From: Candidatus Zixiibacteriota bacterium | GTDB taxonomy: Bacteria > Zixibacteria > MSB-5A5 > CAIYYT01 | Reading direction: 5' to 3' | DNA length: 64,000 bases | Assembly (NCBI GenBank): GCA_020853795.1 | Contig: JADYYF010000109.1 | Span: 1-64,000, forward strand | Shown here: piece after piece, positions 16,313-25,389 of the stretch | How positions within the stretch are numbered: the first letter of the stretch is position 1 | How the letters are laid out: every line of letters begins with the position of its first letter | Notes under the pieces: generated by a model | Databases searched by the model: none | What the model saw: the letters and a program-made list of their open reading frames with translations, nothing else | What the model was told of the DNA's origin: nothing | Program-made: the position numbers and the translations under genes

Positions 16313-16815
16313 TAGTGCGGATGCTGCTCCTGCTGCCAGTCGACGCGCCGCAGCGGCCGGAGAAACTTCACCTCCGACGGCTTGGTGCGCGGCCACTTGA
16401 CCAGCAAATCGTCCTTCGTATAGATAAACTTGTCGCGATGATCCGCGGCAAACTCGTACTCGCGCCCGAGAAAGATCGCTTCTTCCGGACAGGCTTCTTC
16501 GCAGAAGCCGCAGAAGATGCAGCGCAGCTCGTTGATCTCGTAGATCTTCGCGTAGCGCTCGCCGCGCTCGGTCTCCGCTGGTTCCATATAGATCGCATCC
16601 GCCGGACAGGAGGCCGCGCAGAGTCCGCAACACACGCACCGCTCGCTGCCGTCGCTGTCGTAGCGCTCCAGGAAATGCAGACCGCGATAGCGCGGCATCA
16701 TCGGTTCTTTGACGAACGGATAATTGAGCGTGACCGGCTTGTGGAACATCTGTTTGAGCACGGTAAACATGCCGATCGGGATGGCGATGAAAATCTCTTT
16801 GAGCACGCGCAACAT
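16312..16815 (-). CDS. nuoI: NADH-quinone oxidoreductase subunit I
   Basis: Encodes 167 residues. AGGAGG lies six bases before the ATG at 16815, so this start is preferred over the in-frame TTG at 16821. Two 4Fe-4S motifs: CVCCGLCAASCP and CIFCGFCEEACP, the N6a and N6b clusters that carry electrons from NuoG toward NuoB. The N-terminus is a peripheral membrane helix. Confidence 0.96.
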   Translation of the reverse strand: MLRVLKEIFIAIPIGMFTVLKQMFHKPVTLNYPFVKEPMMPRYRGLHFLERYDSDGSERCVCCGLCAASCPADAIYMEPAETERGERYAKIYEINELRCIFCGFCEEACPEEAIFLGREYEFAADHRDKFIYTKDDLLVKWPRTKPSEVKFLRPLRRVDWQQEQHPH

Positions 16816-16825
16816 CGTCAACCTC

Positions 16826-17809
16826 CTATAGCTGCGTCACCAGCGCCGTGATCAGGATATTGGCCAGCGCCAGCGGAATCAGCACGTACCAACCAAACTT
16901 CATCAACTGGTCGTAGCGGAATCGCGGCAGCGACCCGCGCAGCCAGATGTAGAAGAACAAGAACGCGAAACACTTGATGATGAACCACAAAATCGGCGGC
17001 AGGAACGGCCCCTGCCAGCCGCCCAGGAACACCGTCGTCGCGACCGCCGCAACCGTGACCATATTAGCGTATTCGCCAACGAAGAACAGCCCGAAACGCA
17101 TCGACGAGTACTCAGTGTGATATCCGGCCACCAGTTCCGACTCGGCTTCCGGCAGGTCAAACGGCGCCCGATTGGTCTCGGCGATCGCGCAGGTGAGATA
17201 CAGCAGAAATGCCAGCGGCTGCTTGAAGATGTACCAATCGAGAATCGACGATTGCTGCTGGACGATCTCCACCAGATTCAATGTCCCGGCCAGCATGATC
17301 ACGCCGATGAAAGACATCCCGAGGCCGATCTCGTACGAAATCATTTGCGCCGAGGAGCGCAAGCCGCCGAGCAGCGAAAATTTGCTGTTCGGCGCCCAAC
17401 CCGCCATGATGATGCCATATATCCCCAACGACGTGACGGCGAGGATAAACAACAGCCCGAGGCTGAAATCCGAGATCACCAAATTGATTTCGCGGCCAAA
17501 CAGCGTGATCGTATCGCCAAACGGGACCACCGCAATCGGCAGCATCGCCGGAATGAAGGCCATCAGCGGCGCCAGCAGATACAGCGGCTTGTGCGCGGCG
17601 GCAGGAATAAAATCTTCCTTGAAGAGCAGCTTGACCAGATCCGCCACCGGTGTCAGCAGTCCCTTGAATCCGGCCGTGTTCGGCCCGATGCGCGACTGCA
17701 TCATCGCCAGCACCCGCCGCTCCAGATAGGTCAGCCAGGCGCATGCCAGCAGCAGCACGGTGAGTGCGACTACGGACTTAATCAGGGCGATGACGGCGAT
17801 TTCCAGCAT
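16826..17809 (-). CDS. nuoH: NADH-quinone oxidoreductase subunit H
   Basis: Encodes 327 residues with eight membrane helices. RIGPNTAGFKGLLTPVADLVKLLFKED and NRAPFDLPEAESELVAGYHTEYSSM are the signature loops that line the quinone chamber and start the E-channel. It closes the quinone site together with NuoB and NuoD. Confidence 0.97.
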   Translation of the reverse strand: MLEIAVIALIKSVVALTVLLLACAWLTYLERRVLAMMQSRIGPNTAGFKGLLTPVADLVKLLFKEDFIPAAAHKPLYLLAPLMAFIPAMLPIAVVPFGDTITLFGREINLVISDFSLGLLFILAVTSLGIYGIIMAGWAPNSKFSLLGGLRSSAQMISYEIGLGMSFIGVIMLAGTLNLVEIVQQQSSILDWYIFKQPLAFLLYLTCAIAETNRAPFDLPEAESELVAGYHTEYSSMRFGLFFVGEYANMVTVAAVATTVFLGGWQGPFLPPILWFIIKCFAFLFFYIWLRGSLPRFRYDQLMKFGWYVLIPLALANILITALVTQL

Positions 17810-17810
17810 T

Positions 17811-20408
17811 CTACATCTCAGCGATCTTGACGAGATCGAACTTCTCTTTCAAACCCGTGAGTAAATTCGGTTTCAGTTCATCGAAGTTCTCCGGCACCAA
17901 CACCATCTTGTCCGGCAAGCCGGCGATCACGCGTACCTTGACGACGACTTTTCCGGTCCGCGACTCGACCTTGATCAAGTCGCCCTCCGAGATACCAAGA
18001 GCCTTCGCTTCGCCTTCACTGATCCCGACGTACGGTTCGTTGGCAAAGCGCATCAAGCTCTCGCTCCGTTCCGTCAGGGTCCCGCGATGATGATCGGCGT
18101 TTTCAATCGCCAGATAGTACGGGTACTCGCTGTCGGCCGGCACCGGATGATATTCGACCGGAACCAGTCCGGCACGTTCAATCTGCGACTCGGCGCGCAG
18201 GAGACATCCATCGGCCGTGAACTGCGCAAAACGTTCCGGCAAGTTCGACAGGATCTTTCTCATTTCTGCATACACATCCGCTTCGTGCGGTTGGTCAAAG
18301 CTATTCCCCAGCGCATCTGCCAGCAGCTCGATGATTTCGCAACCCGGCTTGGCCTGGAACGTCGGCTTAATCGCCCCTTGCGAGTATTGCACCCGGCCTT
18401 CCCAGTTCGTCCGCGTCCCCTCGAATTCGGCGAAACTGGTTCGTGGCAGCAGAACATCTGCGAGCCGCGCCGTATCCGTCATAAAGCTATCGATCACGAT
18501 CAGCGTTTTGAGCTTCTCCAGTACTTCCTTGGCGTAGACGCCGTCGGCGAAACTGCGTGCCGGATCGCTGTTGAACACAAAGCCGCATTCAATCTCGTCC
18601 TCATTGATGGCATCCAGGATCGCCAGCGTATCCTTGCCGACTGAGTCCGAGATTGGCCCGCGCCAGAGGTCTTCGAATTTTGTTTTCCCGTCCATGCCCA
18701 GCTTCCCCGGCAGTCGATCCGGCAGCGCACCGAGCCATTCGGCGCCCACCGAGTTGGAGTCGGTCGGCATAACCAGGAGCTTGGCTGATTTGCAGACCCG
18801 GCGCAAGTCATGTAGCGCCGCCAATTCTTCGTCGCGAAATGGGTAGCGCCCGAAGTCGCTCCCGGTGAGAATGACCGTCGTCTCCGACTTCGCCAGAGCA
18901 GCGATTGCTGCCTCCAGGTCCTCTGGTTTGAGGCCGGCGTTAGCTGCGATTTTGTCGAGACCGAGCGCGGCGTGCTGCTTGCGGAACTCCGCGATCGCGG
19001 CATCACTGATTCCCATCGATGCCTGGTCCAATCCCGGCTGGCCGAGCAAGCCGTTAATCAGCCCCAGCAGCGCCAGGACTCCGGCGCCGGGCTTGTGCAT
19101 CAACTGGATCGCGCCTGTCCGTACCGCCAGATGGGTCGGTCGCGCATTGATAGTGATCAGCCTGGCGTCGCGGTGCCGGATTCCCCGTTTCAACCGCAGC
19201 GCAGTGATCGGATTCTCAGTATGCAAGTCGGACGCATAGACCACGTACGTGTCCGCCTGATCGAGATCGTCGTAAGTGCCGACGTCCGGCGCGATGCTCT
19301 TGCCGTTGATTTCCGTGGTCAGACTCAGCCGGCGCTTACGGTTCAAGCGGTGGTCGATGTTGTTGGTCCCAATGACGCGGCGCAGGAATCGCTGGAAGGA
19401 ATAAACCTCTTCGTTGCTGGAAGTCGGCCCGATCAGACCGAAGAAGCCGCTTCCGGAAAGCTTCGTCTTGTGCTCGGAGACGTGTCTCTTGATGAAGTCG
19501 AGCGCTTCTTCCCAACTCGCCTCAACCAACTGTCCGCCCTTCTTGATCATCGGCGTCTTCAGCCGGTCGCTGCTTTGTACATATTGATATCCGTACCGCC
19601 CGACGTCGCAGATGAAACCGCGATCGATCTTCTCGTTGGGATGCGCCGTTGCCCGGAAGAGCTTGTTGTGGAACGACCACAGGGTCAGATTGCAGCCGTC
19701 GGGACAGAGCGAACAGACCACATTCGCCTGCTTGGTCAGCCAGACGCGCACCTTGTAGCGCCAGTCGGTATTTGTCAATGCGCCCACCGGGCAGTATTCG
19801 ACGACGTTTCCGGAATACAGATTGCGAATCTCGCGTCCGGGCGGCGGCAGGATTTCCGTGTGATAGCCGCGCTGATAGGCGCCGAGATCGTCCTCGAAGC
19901 ACACCTCATCCGTGATGCGGGTGCAGCGATAGCAGTGGATGCAACGGTTCTGATTACGGATGATCTCCGGCCCGATCCGGTAGTCGTCGAACGTCGAATC
20001 CGCGTCGACGATGAACCGGTGCTTCGGCTCTTCCAGACGGCTGTAATCCAGACCGTATTTGAAAGTGATATTCTGCAAGTCGCACTCGCCGCCTTTATCG
20101 CAAGTGGGACAATCGAGCGGATGGTGCGCGAGAATAAACTCCAACACTCCCTGTCGCGCCTTGACCACCTTCGGCGACTCGGTGTGCACAACCATACCGT
20201 CGGTCGCCGGCGTCGCGCACGCCACCTGTAGCTTGGGAAACTTCTCAATCTCGACCAGGCAAATGCGACAGGCGCCCACCGGCACCAGTTGCGGGTGCCA
20301 GCAGAAGACCGGAATATCGATCCCGGCGGCCAGCGATGCCTGCAGCACCGTTTGTCCTTTGATGACCGGAACCGTCTTGCCGTTGACTGTAATCGAGAAG
20401 TCGCTCAT
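17811..20408 (-). CDS. nuoG: NADH-quinone oxidoreductase subunit G
   Basis: Encodes 865 residues; the start at 20408 overlaps the nuoF stop by four bases (ATGA). N-terminal 2Fe-2S domain (CWHPQLVPVGACRIC), His-Cys3 cluster (HHPLDCPTCDKGGEC), 4Fe-4S pair (CIHCYRCTR with a later YCPVGAL), then C-x2-C-x3-C-x27-C starting at CSLCPDGC, which matches the extra N7 cluster known from E. coli and Thermus. A molybdopterin-oxidoreductase-like domain and a C-terminal dinucleotide-binding-like domain follow. It passes electrons from NuoE/F to NuoI. Confidence 0.96.
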   Translation of the reverse strand: MSDFSITVNGKTVPVIKGQTVLQASLAAGIDIPVFCWHPQLVPVGACRICLVEIEKFPKLQVACATPATDGMVVHTESPKVVKARQGVLEFILAHHPLDCPTCDKGGECDLQNITFKYGLDYSRLEEPKHRFIVDADSTFDDYRIGPEIIRNQNRCIHCYRCTRITDEVCFEDDLGAYQRGYHTEILPPPGREIRNLYSGNVVEYCPVGALTNTDWRYKVRVWLTKQANVVCSLCPDGCNLTLWSFHNKLFRATAHPNEKIDRGFICDVGRYGYQYVQSSDRLKTPMIKKGGQLVEASWEEALDFIKRHVSEHKTKLSGSGFFGLIGPTSSNEEVYSFQRFLRRVIGTNNIDHRLNRKRRLSLTTEINGKSIAPDVGTYDDLDQADTYVVYASDLHTENPITALRLKRGIRHRDARLITINARPTHLAVRTGAIQLMHKPGAGVLALLGLINGLLGQPGLDQASMGISDAAIAEFRKQHAALGLDKIAANAGLKPEDLEAAIAALAKSETTVILTGSDFGRYPFRDEELAALHDLRRVCKSAKLLVMPTDSNSVGAEWLGALPDRLPGKLGMDGKTKFEDLWRGPISDSVGKDTLAILDAINEDEIECGFVFNSDPARSFADGVYAKEVLEKLKTLIVIDSFMTDTARLADVLLPRTSFAEFEGTRTNWEGRVQYSQGAIKPTFQAKPGCEIIELLADALGNSFDQPHEADVYAEMRKILSNLPERFAQFTADGCLLRAESQIERAGLVPVEYHPVPADSEYPYYLAIENADHHRGTLTERSESLMRFANEPYVGISEGEAKALGISEGDLIKVESRTGKVVVKVRVIAGLPDKMVLVPENFDELKPNLLTGLKEKFDLVKIAEM

Positions 20409-21715
20409 GATCTCAGCCTGAAATTCGATTTCACCTTGCAAGTCTTGTGCTCGATGTGATGCACGTATTCGTCTTTGAAATGCCTGAGAGTCGTCAGCAC
20501 CGGCACTGCGGAGGCGTCGCCCAGCGCGCAGATCGTATTGCCCTCGATGTTGTGCGCCAGATCCTCCAGCGTCGCCAAATCCTCCGGTTTGCCCTGGCCG
20601 TGCTCGATACGGTGGACGATCTCGTAGAGCCAACCCGTCCCCTGCCGACACGGCGTGCACTTGCCGCACGACTCGTGCATGTAGAAGTGCGCCAGCAGCT
20701 CCGCCACCCACACCATGCACGTCTCTTCGTGCATCACGATCACAGCACCCGAACCCAGCATCGAACCCGCCGCCTGCACCGACTCGAAGTCGAGGGGCGT
20801 GTCGAGCTGATCCGGCAAGAGCACCGGCACCGAAGATCCACCCGGAATCACGGCCTTCAACTTCTTGTCATCGAGAATCCCGCCGGCGAAATCGTAGATC
20901 AGCGTCCGCAGCGGCGTACCCAGTTCGAGTTCATAGTTGCCCGGTTTCTTCACGTGTCCCGACACCGAGAAAATGCGCGTGCCGGTTGACTTCGGCGTTC
21001 CCATTGCCGCATACCACTGTGCGCCCCGCATCACAATGCGCGGCAGATTCGCCAGCGTCTCGACGTTATTCACTACGGTCGGACAGGCGTATAATCCCGA
21101 TACCGCCGGGAATGGCGGCTTAATCCGCGACAAGCCCTTCTCGCCTTCCAGTGACGACAGCAGTGCGGTTTCTTCACCGCAGATATAGGCGCCGCCGCCG
21201 CGGTGCAGCACCAGTTCCAGATCATAACCTGATCCGAGAATATTCTTGCCCAGGAAGCCGCGGGCGTAAGCATCGCTGATTGCCTTCTCGATCCGCCGCA
21301 TGCTCAAGTCGTACTCGCCGCGAATGTAGAAGAAGGCGATATGGCAGTCGATCGCCCGGGCTGCAATCAAGACGCCCTCGATCACGTTGTGCGGATCGTT
21401 TTCCATCAAGACGCGGTCCTTGCAGGTGCCCGGCTCCGATTCGTCGGCGTTGCAGCAGAGATATTTTGGCTTCGGGGAGTTCTGCGGCACGAAGCTCCAC
21501 TTCAGACCGGTCGGAAATCCCGCGCCGCCGCGCCCGCGCAGACCGGAATCTTTCACCAGCTGCACCAGGTCTTCGCGCTTGATCTCCTTGAGCACCTTGG
21601 CCCACGCCTTGTAAGCGCCGAGCTCGATCGCGCGATCGATGTTGTGCAGATTCGGATCGTCGATATGCTCGAACAGCACGCGCTTCTGCGCGCCGATGGC
21701 GGCTTCCATGATCAT
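20405..21715 (-). CDS. nuoF: NADH-quinone oxidoreductase subunit F
   Basis: Encodes 436 residues from the ATG at 21715, chosen because it overlaps the nuoE stop as ATGA like its operon neighbours; an in-frame ATG at 21730 adds five residues. NADH- and FMN-binding subunit: GLRGRGGAGFPTGLKW (FMN/NADH glycine loop), CNADESEPGTCKDR and GAYICGEETALL are all present. The 4Fe-4S N3 motif is ESCGKCTPCRQG with a fourth Cys in TICALGD. Confidence 0.96.
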   Translation of the reverse strand: MIMEAAIGAQKRVLFEHIDDPNLHNIDRAIELGAYKAWAKVLKEIKREDLVQLVKDSGLRGRGGAGFPTGLKWSFVPQNSPKPKYLCCNADESEPGTCKDRVLMENDPHNVIEGVLIAARAIDCHIAFFYIRGEYDLSMRRIEKAISDAYARGFLGKNILGSGYDLELVLHRGGGAYICGEETALLSSLEGEKGLSRIKPPFPAVSGLYACPTVVNNVETLANLPRIVMRGAQWYAAMGTPKSTGTRIFSVSGHVKKPGNYELELGTPLRTLIYDFAGGILDDKKLKAVIPGGSSVPVLLPDQLDTPLDFESVQAAGSMLGSGAVIVMHEETCMVWVAELLAHFYMHESCGKCTPCRQGTGWLYEIVHRIEHGQGKPEDLATLEDLAHNIEGNTICALGDASAVPVLTTLRHFKDEYVHHIEHKTCKVKSNFRLRS

Positions 21716-22188
21716 TTTGCGGCTTTCCATTCTGCGATCAACTGGTCAACCTTGGCCTGCGTCAGATTCTCGAAGTACTTCTCATTGACCTGCATCATCG
21801 GCGCCGAACAGCAACTGCCGAGGCATTCGACTTCGACGACGGTAAACAATCCGTCTTTCGTCGTCTCGCCCAGCTTGACGCCGAACTTGGTCAGCAAGTA
21901 CTGCGTGAGATGGTGCGAGCCCATCAAGGCGCAGGAGATGTTGCGGCAAACCTGAATTAGGTATCTGCCGCGCGGCGCCTTGGGGAACATGGTATAGAAC
22001 GAAGCAGCCTCGGCCACTTCGATGAACTTCACGCCCAGCACCTCGGCGATTTGCTCGTACATCTGGTCGTTGAGGAATCCGTGTTCCTCGTAAGCCAGAT
22101 GCAGTGCCGGCAGGATCGCCGACCTGATCTTGGGATAGCGCGTTCCCGCTTGTGAAATCTTTAACTTTGTATCTTGTGACAAAATCAT
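21712..22188 (-). CDS. nuoE: NADH-quinone oxidoreductase subunit E
   Basis: Encodes 158 residues, thioredoxin-fold subunit with a 2Fe-2S cluster (N1a). Ligands are CRNISC and, about 40 residues later, CLGSC (with an adjacent third Cys). EAASFYTMFP is the typical central signature. Its start overlaps the nuoD stop by four bases. Confidence 0.96.
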   Translation of the reverse strand: MILSQDTKLKISQAGTRYPKIRSAILPALHLAYEEHGFLNDQMYEQIAEVLGVKFIEVAEAASFYTMFPKAPRGRYLIQVCRNISCALMGSHHLTQYLLTKFGVKLGETTKDGLFTVVEVECLGSCCSAPMMQVNEKYFENLTQAKVDQLIAEWKAAK

Positions 22189-23354
22189 CGATCCACTTCT
22201 CCCAGTACGATGTCGATCGAGCCGATACAGGCAATCACATCCGCCAGCAGCCGGCCGACAACCAGCTTCGGCAGCGCCGCGATATTGACGAAACTCGGCG
22301 GCCGCACGCGCATCCGGTACGGCATCGGTGACCCGTCCGACACCATGTAGAAACCGATCTCGCCCTTGGGCGACTCGATCGTCACATAGACTTCACCCGG
22401 CGGCGGACTGAAGCCTTCGGTAGTCAACTTGAAATGATAAATCAACGCTTCCATCGAGTACAGGGTCTCTTCCTTGGTCGGAAGCACGACTCCCGGCGCG
22501 CGCGCGCGAAAACGGCCATCCGGCATCCCGGCCAGCGCCTGCTCGATAATCCGCAGCGATTGCCGCATCTCCTCCATGCGCACTTCGTACCGGCCGAAAC
22601 AGTCGCACCGGTCCGAGGTCGGAACCTCAAATTCGAATTTTTCGTACGACGAATACGGCCGCGCCTTGCGGAGGTCGTGTTTGACGCCCGAAGCCCGCAA
22701 CAGCGGACCGGTTACGCCCGACTTGATCGCTTCTTCCTTCGTCAGGCGGCCCACGCCGATCGTGCGGTTGCGCCAGATGCGGTTGTTCGTCAGGATGTCT
22801 TCGTACTCTTGCAGCCGCCGGCGCACGTTGGTAACCATCGTCTGGACCAGGGAGCCGAAATCCTCCGGCAAATCTTCCGCCAGTCCGCCGATGCGGAAGT
22901 AGGTTGACATCATCCGCTGACCCGAAACCGCCTCGTAGATCTTCAGGATATCCTCGCGCTCGCGGAATGCGTAGAGCACCATGCTGAGTGCGCCGATATC
23001 GAGCGCGTGCGTGCCCAGCCACACGAGATGCGAATTGATCCGTGTCGCCTCCGCCAGCAGGACGCGCGCCCATTGCGCTTTCGGCGGGATTTCAACGCCC
23101 AAAAGTTTTTCCACTGCCAGACAATAGCCGAGATTGTTCGACATCGGCGCCAGATAGTCCATCCGGTCGGTCAGTGGAATCGCCTTATAATAAAGCTTGG
23201 CCTCCGCCGTCTTCTCGATCCCGGTGTGCAAGTACCCGACCTCTGGCCGGCAACCCACCACCGTCTCGCCGTCAATATCCAGGACCACGCGCAACACGCC
23301 GTGCGTCGCCGGGTGTTGTGGCCCCAGATTGATGGTCATCAACTTCTGGTCCAT
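22185..23354 (-). CDS. nuoD: NADH-quinone oxidoreductase subunit D
   Basis: Encodes 389 residues, the 49-kDa subunit of the quinone-binding site related to NiFe hydrogenase large subunits. The N-terminus has LGPQHPATHGVLR (quinone-site His), then LHTGIEK, and the C-terminus reads DIVLGEVDR. It is a separate gene from nuoC, unlike the fused NuoCD of enterobacteria. Confidence 0.97.
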   Translation of the reverse strand: MDQKLMTINLGPQHPATHGVLRVVLDIDGETVVGCRPEVGYLHTGIEKTAEAKLYYKAIPLTDRMDYLAPMSNNLGYCLAVEKLLGVEIPPKAQWARVLLAEATRINSHLVWLGTHALDIGALSMVLYAFREREDILKIYEAVSGQRMMSTYFRIGGLAEDLPEDFGSLVQTMVTNVRRRLQEYEDILTNNRIWRNRTIGVGRLTKEEAIKSGVTGPLLRASGVKHDLRKARPYSSYEKFEFEVPTSDRCDCFGRYEVRMEEMRQSLRIIEQALAGMPDGRFRARAPGVVLPTKEETLYSMEALIYHFKLTTEGFSPPPGEVYVTIESPKGEIGFYMVSDGSPMPYRMRVRPPSFVNIAALPKLVVGRLLADVIACIGSIDIVLGEVDR

Positions 23355-23356
23355 GC

Positions 23357-23857
23357 CTACTTGATGACCTCCGGCGGTTCGTCCTTATTGTAAGTAAACT
23401 GGGGGACTTCGTAGGTGAGCGGATAGTCCTTGCGCAGCGGATGCCCCTCGAATCCTTCCCAGGTCAGGATGCGGCGCAGATCGGGATGGCCGGTGAACTT
23501 CACGCCGAACAGATCATACACTTCCCGTTCCAGCCAATTCGCGCCGTCCCATTCGCTACAGAGTGAATCGATCGGTTCTTCCTCGCCAACACGTACCTTC
23601 ACCCGCACATAATCGCGCAGGTCGAAGGAATAGAGATGATAGACAACTTCGAAGCGCTTGGGACGGTCGAGCCAGTCGGTGGCGGTGATGTCGGAGAGAT
23701 GGAGATACTTCAGTGCCGGGTCGTCGCGCAGAAACCGGACAACCGCGAGCAAATCGCCTTTGTCGATCAGAAAGGTCAATTCATCAAACGCAGTTGAGGT
23801 CTCGAGGAGCTTCTCCCCAAACCGCGCAACGACCTTATCCCTGGTAGTAATGTCCAT
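23357..23857 (-). CDS. nuoC: NADH-quinone oxidoreductase subunit C
   Basis: Encodes 166 residues, the 30-kDa subunit of the peripheral arm. The signature WLEREVYDLFGVKFTGHPDL is clear, and the C-terminal PLRKDYPL segment follows. It starts 39 bases after nuoB and ends two bases before nuoD. Confidence 0.96.
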   Translation of the reverse strand: MDITTRDKVVARFGEKLLETSTAFDELTFLIDKGDLLAVVRFLRDDPALKYLHLSDITATDWLDRPKRFEVVYHLYSFDLRDYVRVKVRVGEEEPIDSLCSEWDGANWLEREVYDLFGVKFTGHPDLRRILTWEGFEGHPLRKDYPLTYEVPQFTYNKDEPPEVIK

Positions 23858-23896
23858 GCAGAAAAGCGCGTGCCTAAATCACCGAAGCCGATCCGA

Positions 23897-24388
23897 CTAA
23901 GCGGTCTTCTTCTCCGATTCCTTGATCTTTGACTGTTTCACCAATTCATGCAGTTTGACGATCCCGTCAATCAACTGCTCCGGCCGCGGCGGACAGCCGG
24001 GCACGTAAATATCCACCGGGACGATCTTGTCGACGCCCTGCAAAATTGCGTAGTTGTTGAATACGCCGCCGCACGACGCGCAGGCACCCATCGCAATCAC
24101 CCATTTCGGGTTGGGCATCTGTTCATACAACCGCTTCAAGACCGGTGCCATTTTGTTCGAGACCCGCCCCGCGACAATCATCAGATCCGCCTGACGTGGC
24201 GAGGCGCGCATGACTTCCATGCCGAACCGCGCCATATCGTATTTGGGGCTAAAGGTCGAAATCATCTCGATCGCACAACAGGCCAGACCAAAACCAAACG
24301 GCCACATCGATTTGGTGCGACCCCAGTTGATCACCTTCTCGGCCGTCGTCAGGATGATTCCATCCGGGAGTCTTTCTTCTAATCCCAC
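23897..24388 (-). CDS. nuoB: NADH-quinone oxidoreductase subunit B
   Basis: Encodes 163 residues from a GTG at 24388, supported by AAAGGAG seven bases upstream and overlapping the end of nuoA by ten bases. It carries the terminal N2 cluster: adjacent Cys pair in [10 protein letters not shown], then GACASCGG and VPGCPPRPE. It hands electrons to quinone at the NuoB/D/H interface. Confidence 0.97.
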   Translation of the reverse strand: MGLEERLPDGIILTTAEKVINWGRTKSMWPFGFGLACCAIEMISTFSPKYDMARFGMEVMRASPRQADLMIVAGRVSNKMAPVLKRLYEQMPNPKWVIAMGACASCGGVFNNYAILQGVDKIVPVDIYVPGCPPRPEQLIDGIVKLHELVKQSKIKESEKKTA

Positions 24389-24741
24389 TTCAGTGCTCCT
24401 TTCTTAACGATATATACGTATCCGACGAGCAGAATCAGGATGAAAACACCCATCTCGATCAACCCGAACAAACCTAACTTGTTGTAGCTGACCGCCCACG
24501 GATACAGGAACACGGTTTCCAGATCGAAGATGATAAACAGAATGGCCACCAGGAAGAACTTCACCGGAAAGCGCCCGCGCGCATCACCTTCGGCGGTGAT
24601 TCCGCACTCATAGGCATCTTCCTTAATCGGGCTGGAGGTCCTTCGCCCAAACAAGGACGACCCAAAGAACATCACCAGTCCGATGATGATCGCGACGACA
24701 ATCTGAAGGGCTAAGGGCAAATAGACTTCAAAATTGCTCAT
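24379..24741 (-). CDS. nuoA: NADH-quinone oxidoreductase subunit A
   Basis: Encodes 120 residues with three membrane helices. The conserved loop [32 protein letters not shown] is characteristic, including the surface-exposed Cys. First gene of a full 14-subunit nuo operon in the order A-B-C-D-E-F-G-H-I-J-K-L-M-N. Confidence 0.97.
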   Translation of the reverse strand: MSNFEVYLPLALQIVVAIIIGLVMFFGSSLFGRRTSSPIKEDAYECGITAEGDARGRFPVKFFLVAILFIIFDLETVFLYPWAVSYNKLGLFGLIEMGVFILILLVGYVYIVKKGALKWD

Positions 24742-24800
24742 TCAACTCCCGCAGGCAAACCGCGACCGGCATGCCTCAAACCGCCCCAAAGAGTACAGGG

Positions 24801-24828
24801 AAAGTAGAGATTTTTTTCACAAAGTCAA
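24801..24828 (-). promoter_or_regulatory. Promoter candidate for the nuo operon
   Basis: On the minus strand: TTGACT, 16 bases, TACTTT, within an A/T-rich stretch (24801-24840), giving a leader of about 55 bases before nuoA at 24741. Confidence 0.5.
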
Positions 24829-24900
24829 GATTTTTTCGGAAGCACTTCAGTGAAGATTGAAAATGTGGAGCCTTATTATAGGCTGACTATTGCTCTGTTG

Positions 24901-25305
24901 TCAGTGTCCGGCTTCTTCCACCTCGACCAGCACTCCCCCGGTCGACTGCGGATGCACAAATGCCACCCGGTGGCCTTCCGCGCCGACTCGCGGTTGCTCG
25001 TCGATCAACCGAATTCCCTCCCGTTTGTATTCAGTCAAGGTCGCTTCGATGTTGTCGACCTCCAGACAGATATGATGAAGTCCTTCCCCGCGCTTTTCCA
25101 GAAACTTCGCTACGCCGACATTTCCTGCCGTCGGCTGAATCAGCTCGATCTTTGTTTCGCCGGTGTCGATGAAACTCACCTTCACTCTCTGATCCGGCAC
25201 CTCCTGAGCTTCACTGGCCGGCGTTCCGGAAATCATCGAGAAGAGCGCCCGCGCCTTCTCGATGTCTTTCACCGCTATCGCAATGTGTCTGATTCGTCTT
25301 GCCAT
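24901..25305 (-). CDS. mce: Methylmalonyl-CoA epimerase
   Basis: Encodes 134 residues from the ATG at 25305; an in-frame TTG lies six codons upstream. Vicinal-oxygen-chelate fold: opening RIRHIAIAVKDIEKA with the first metal His, KIELIQP with the Glu, GEGLHHICLEVDNI with the second His, and a final LVEVEE with the last Glu. It interconverts (S)- and (R)-methylmalonyl-CoA. Last gene of a four-gene set with mutase and biotin carboxylase components. Confidence 0.92.
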   Translation of the reverse strand: MARRIRHIAIAVKDIEKARALFSMISGTPASEAQEVPDQRVKVSFIDTGETKIELIQPTAGNVGVAKFLEKRGEGLHHICLEVDNIEATLTEYKREGIRLIDEQPRVGAEGHRVAFVHPQSTGGVLVEVEEAGH

Positions 25306-25389
25306 GGCATCAATTCTTTCCAACCACGGGCGACCGCGAGGGTCGCCCTGACGGTCAAGAACCCATCCAGATTCCTGTCCCGGGACTTG

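Noticed and set aside
15812-16639. An N-terminally extended NuoJ of 275 residues
   Set aside because: The extension overlaps nuoI in another frame and is Arg-rich; the ATG at 16312 overlapping the nuoI stop gives the normal NuoJ size.
18972-20231. A 419-codon open frame on the plus strand opposite nuoG
   Set aside because: It mirrors nuoG on the other strand, has no family-like sequence and high Arg/Gln content typical of antisense frames in GC-rich DNA.
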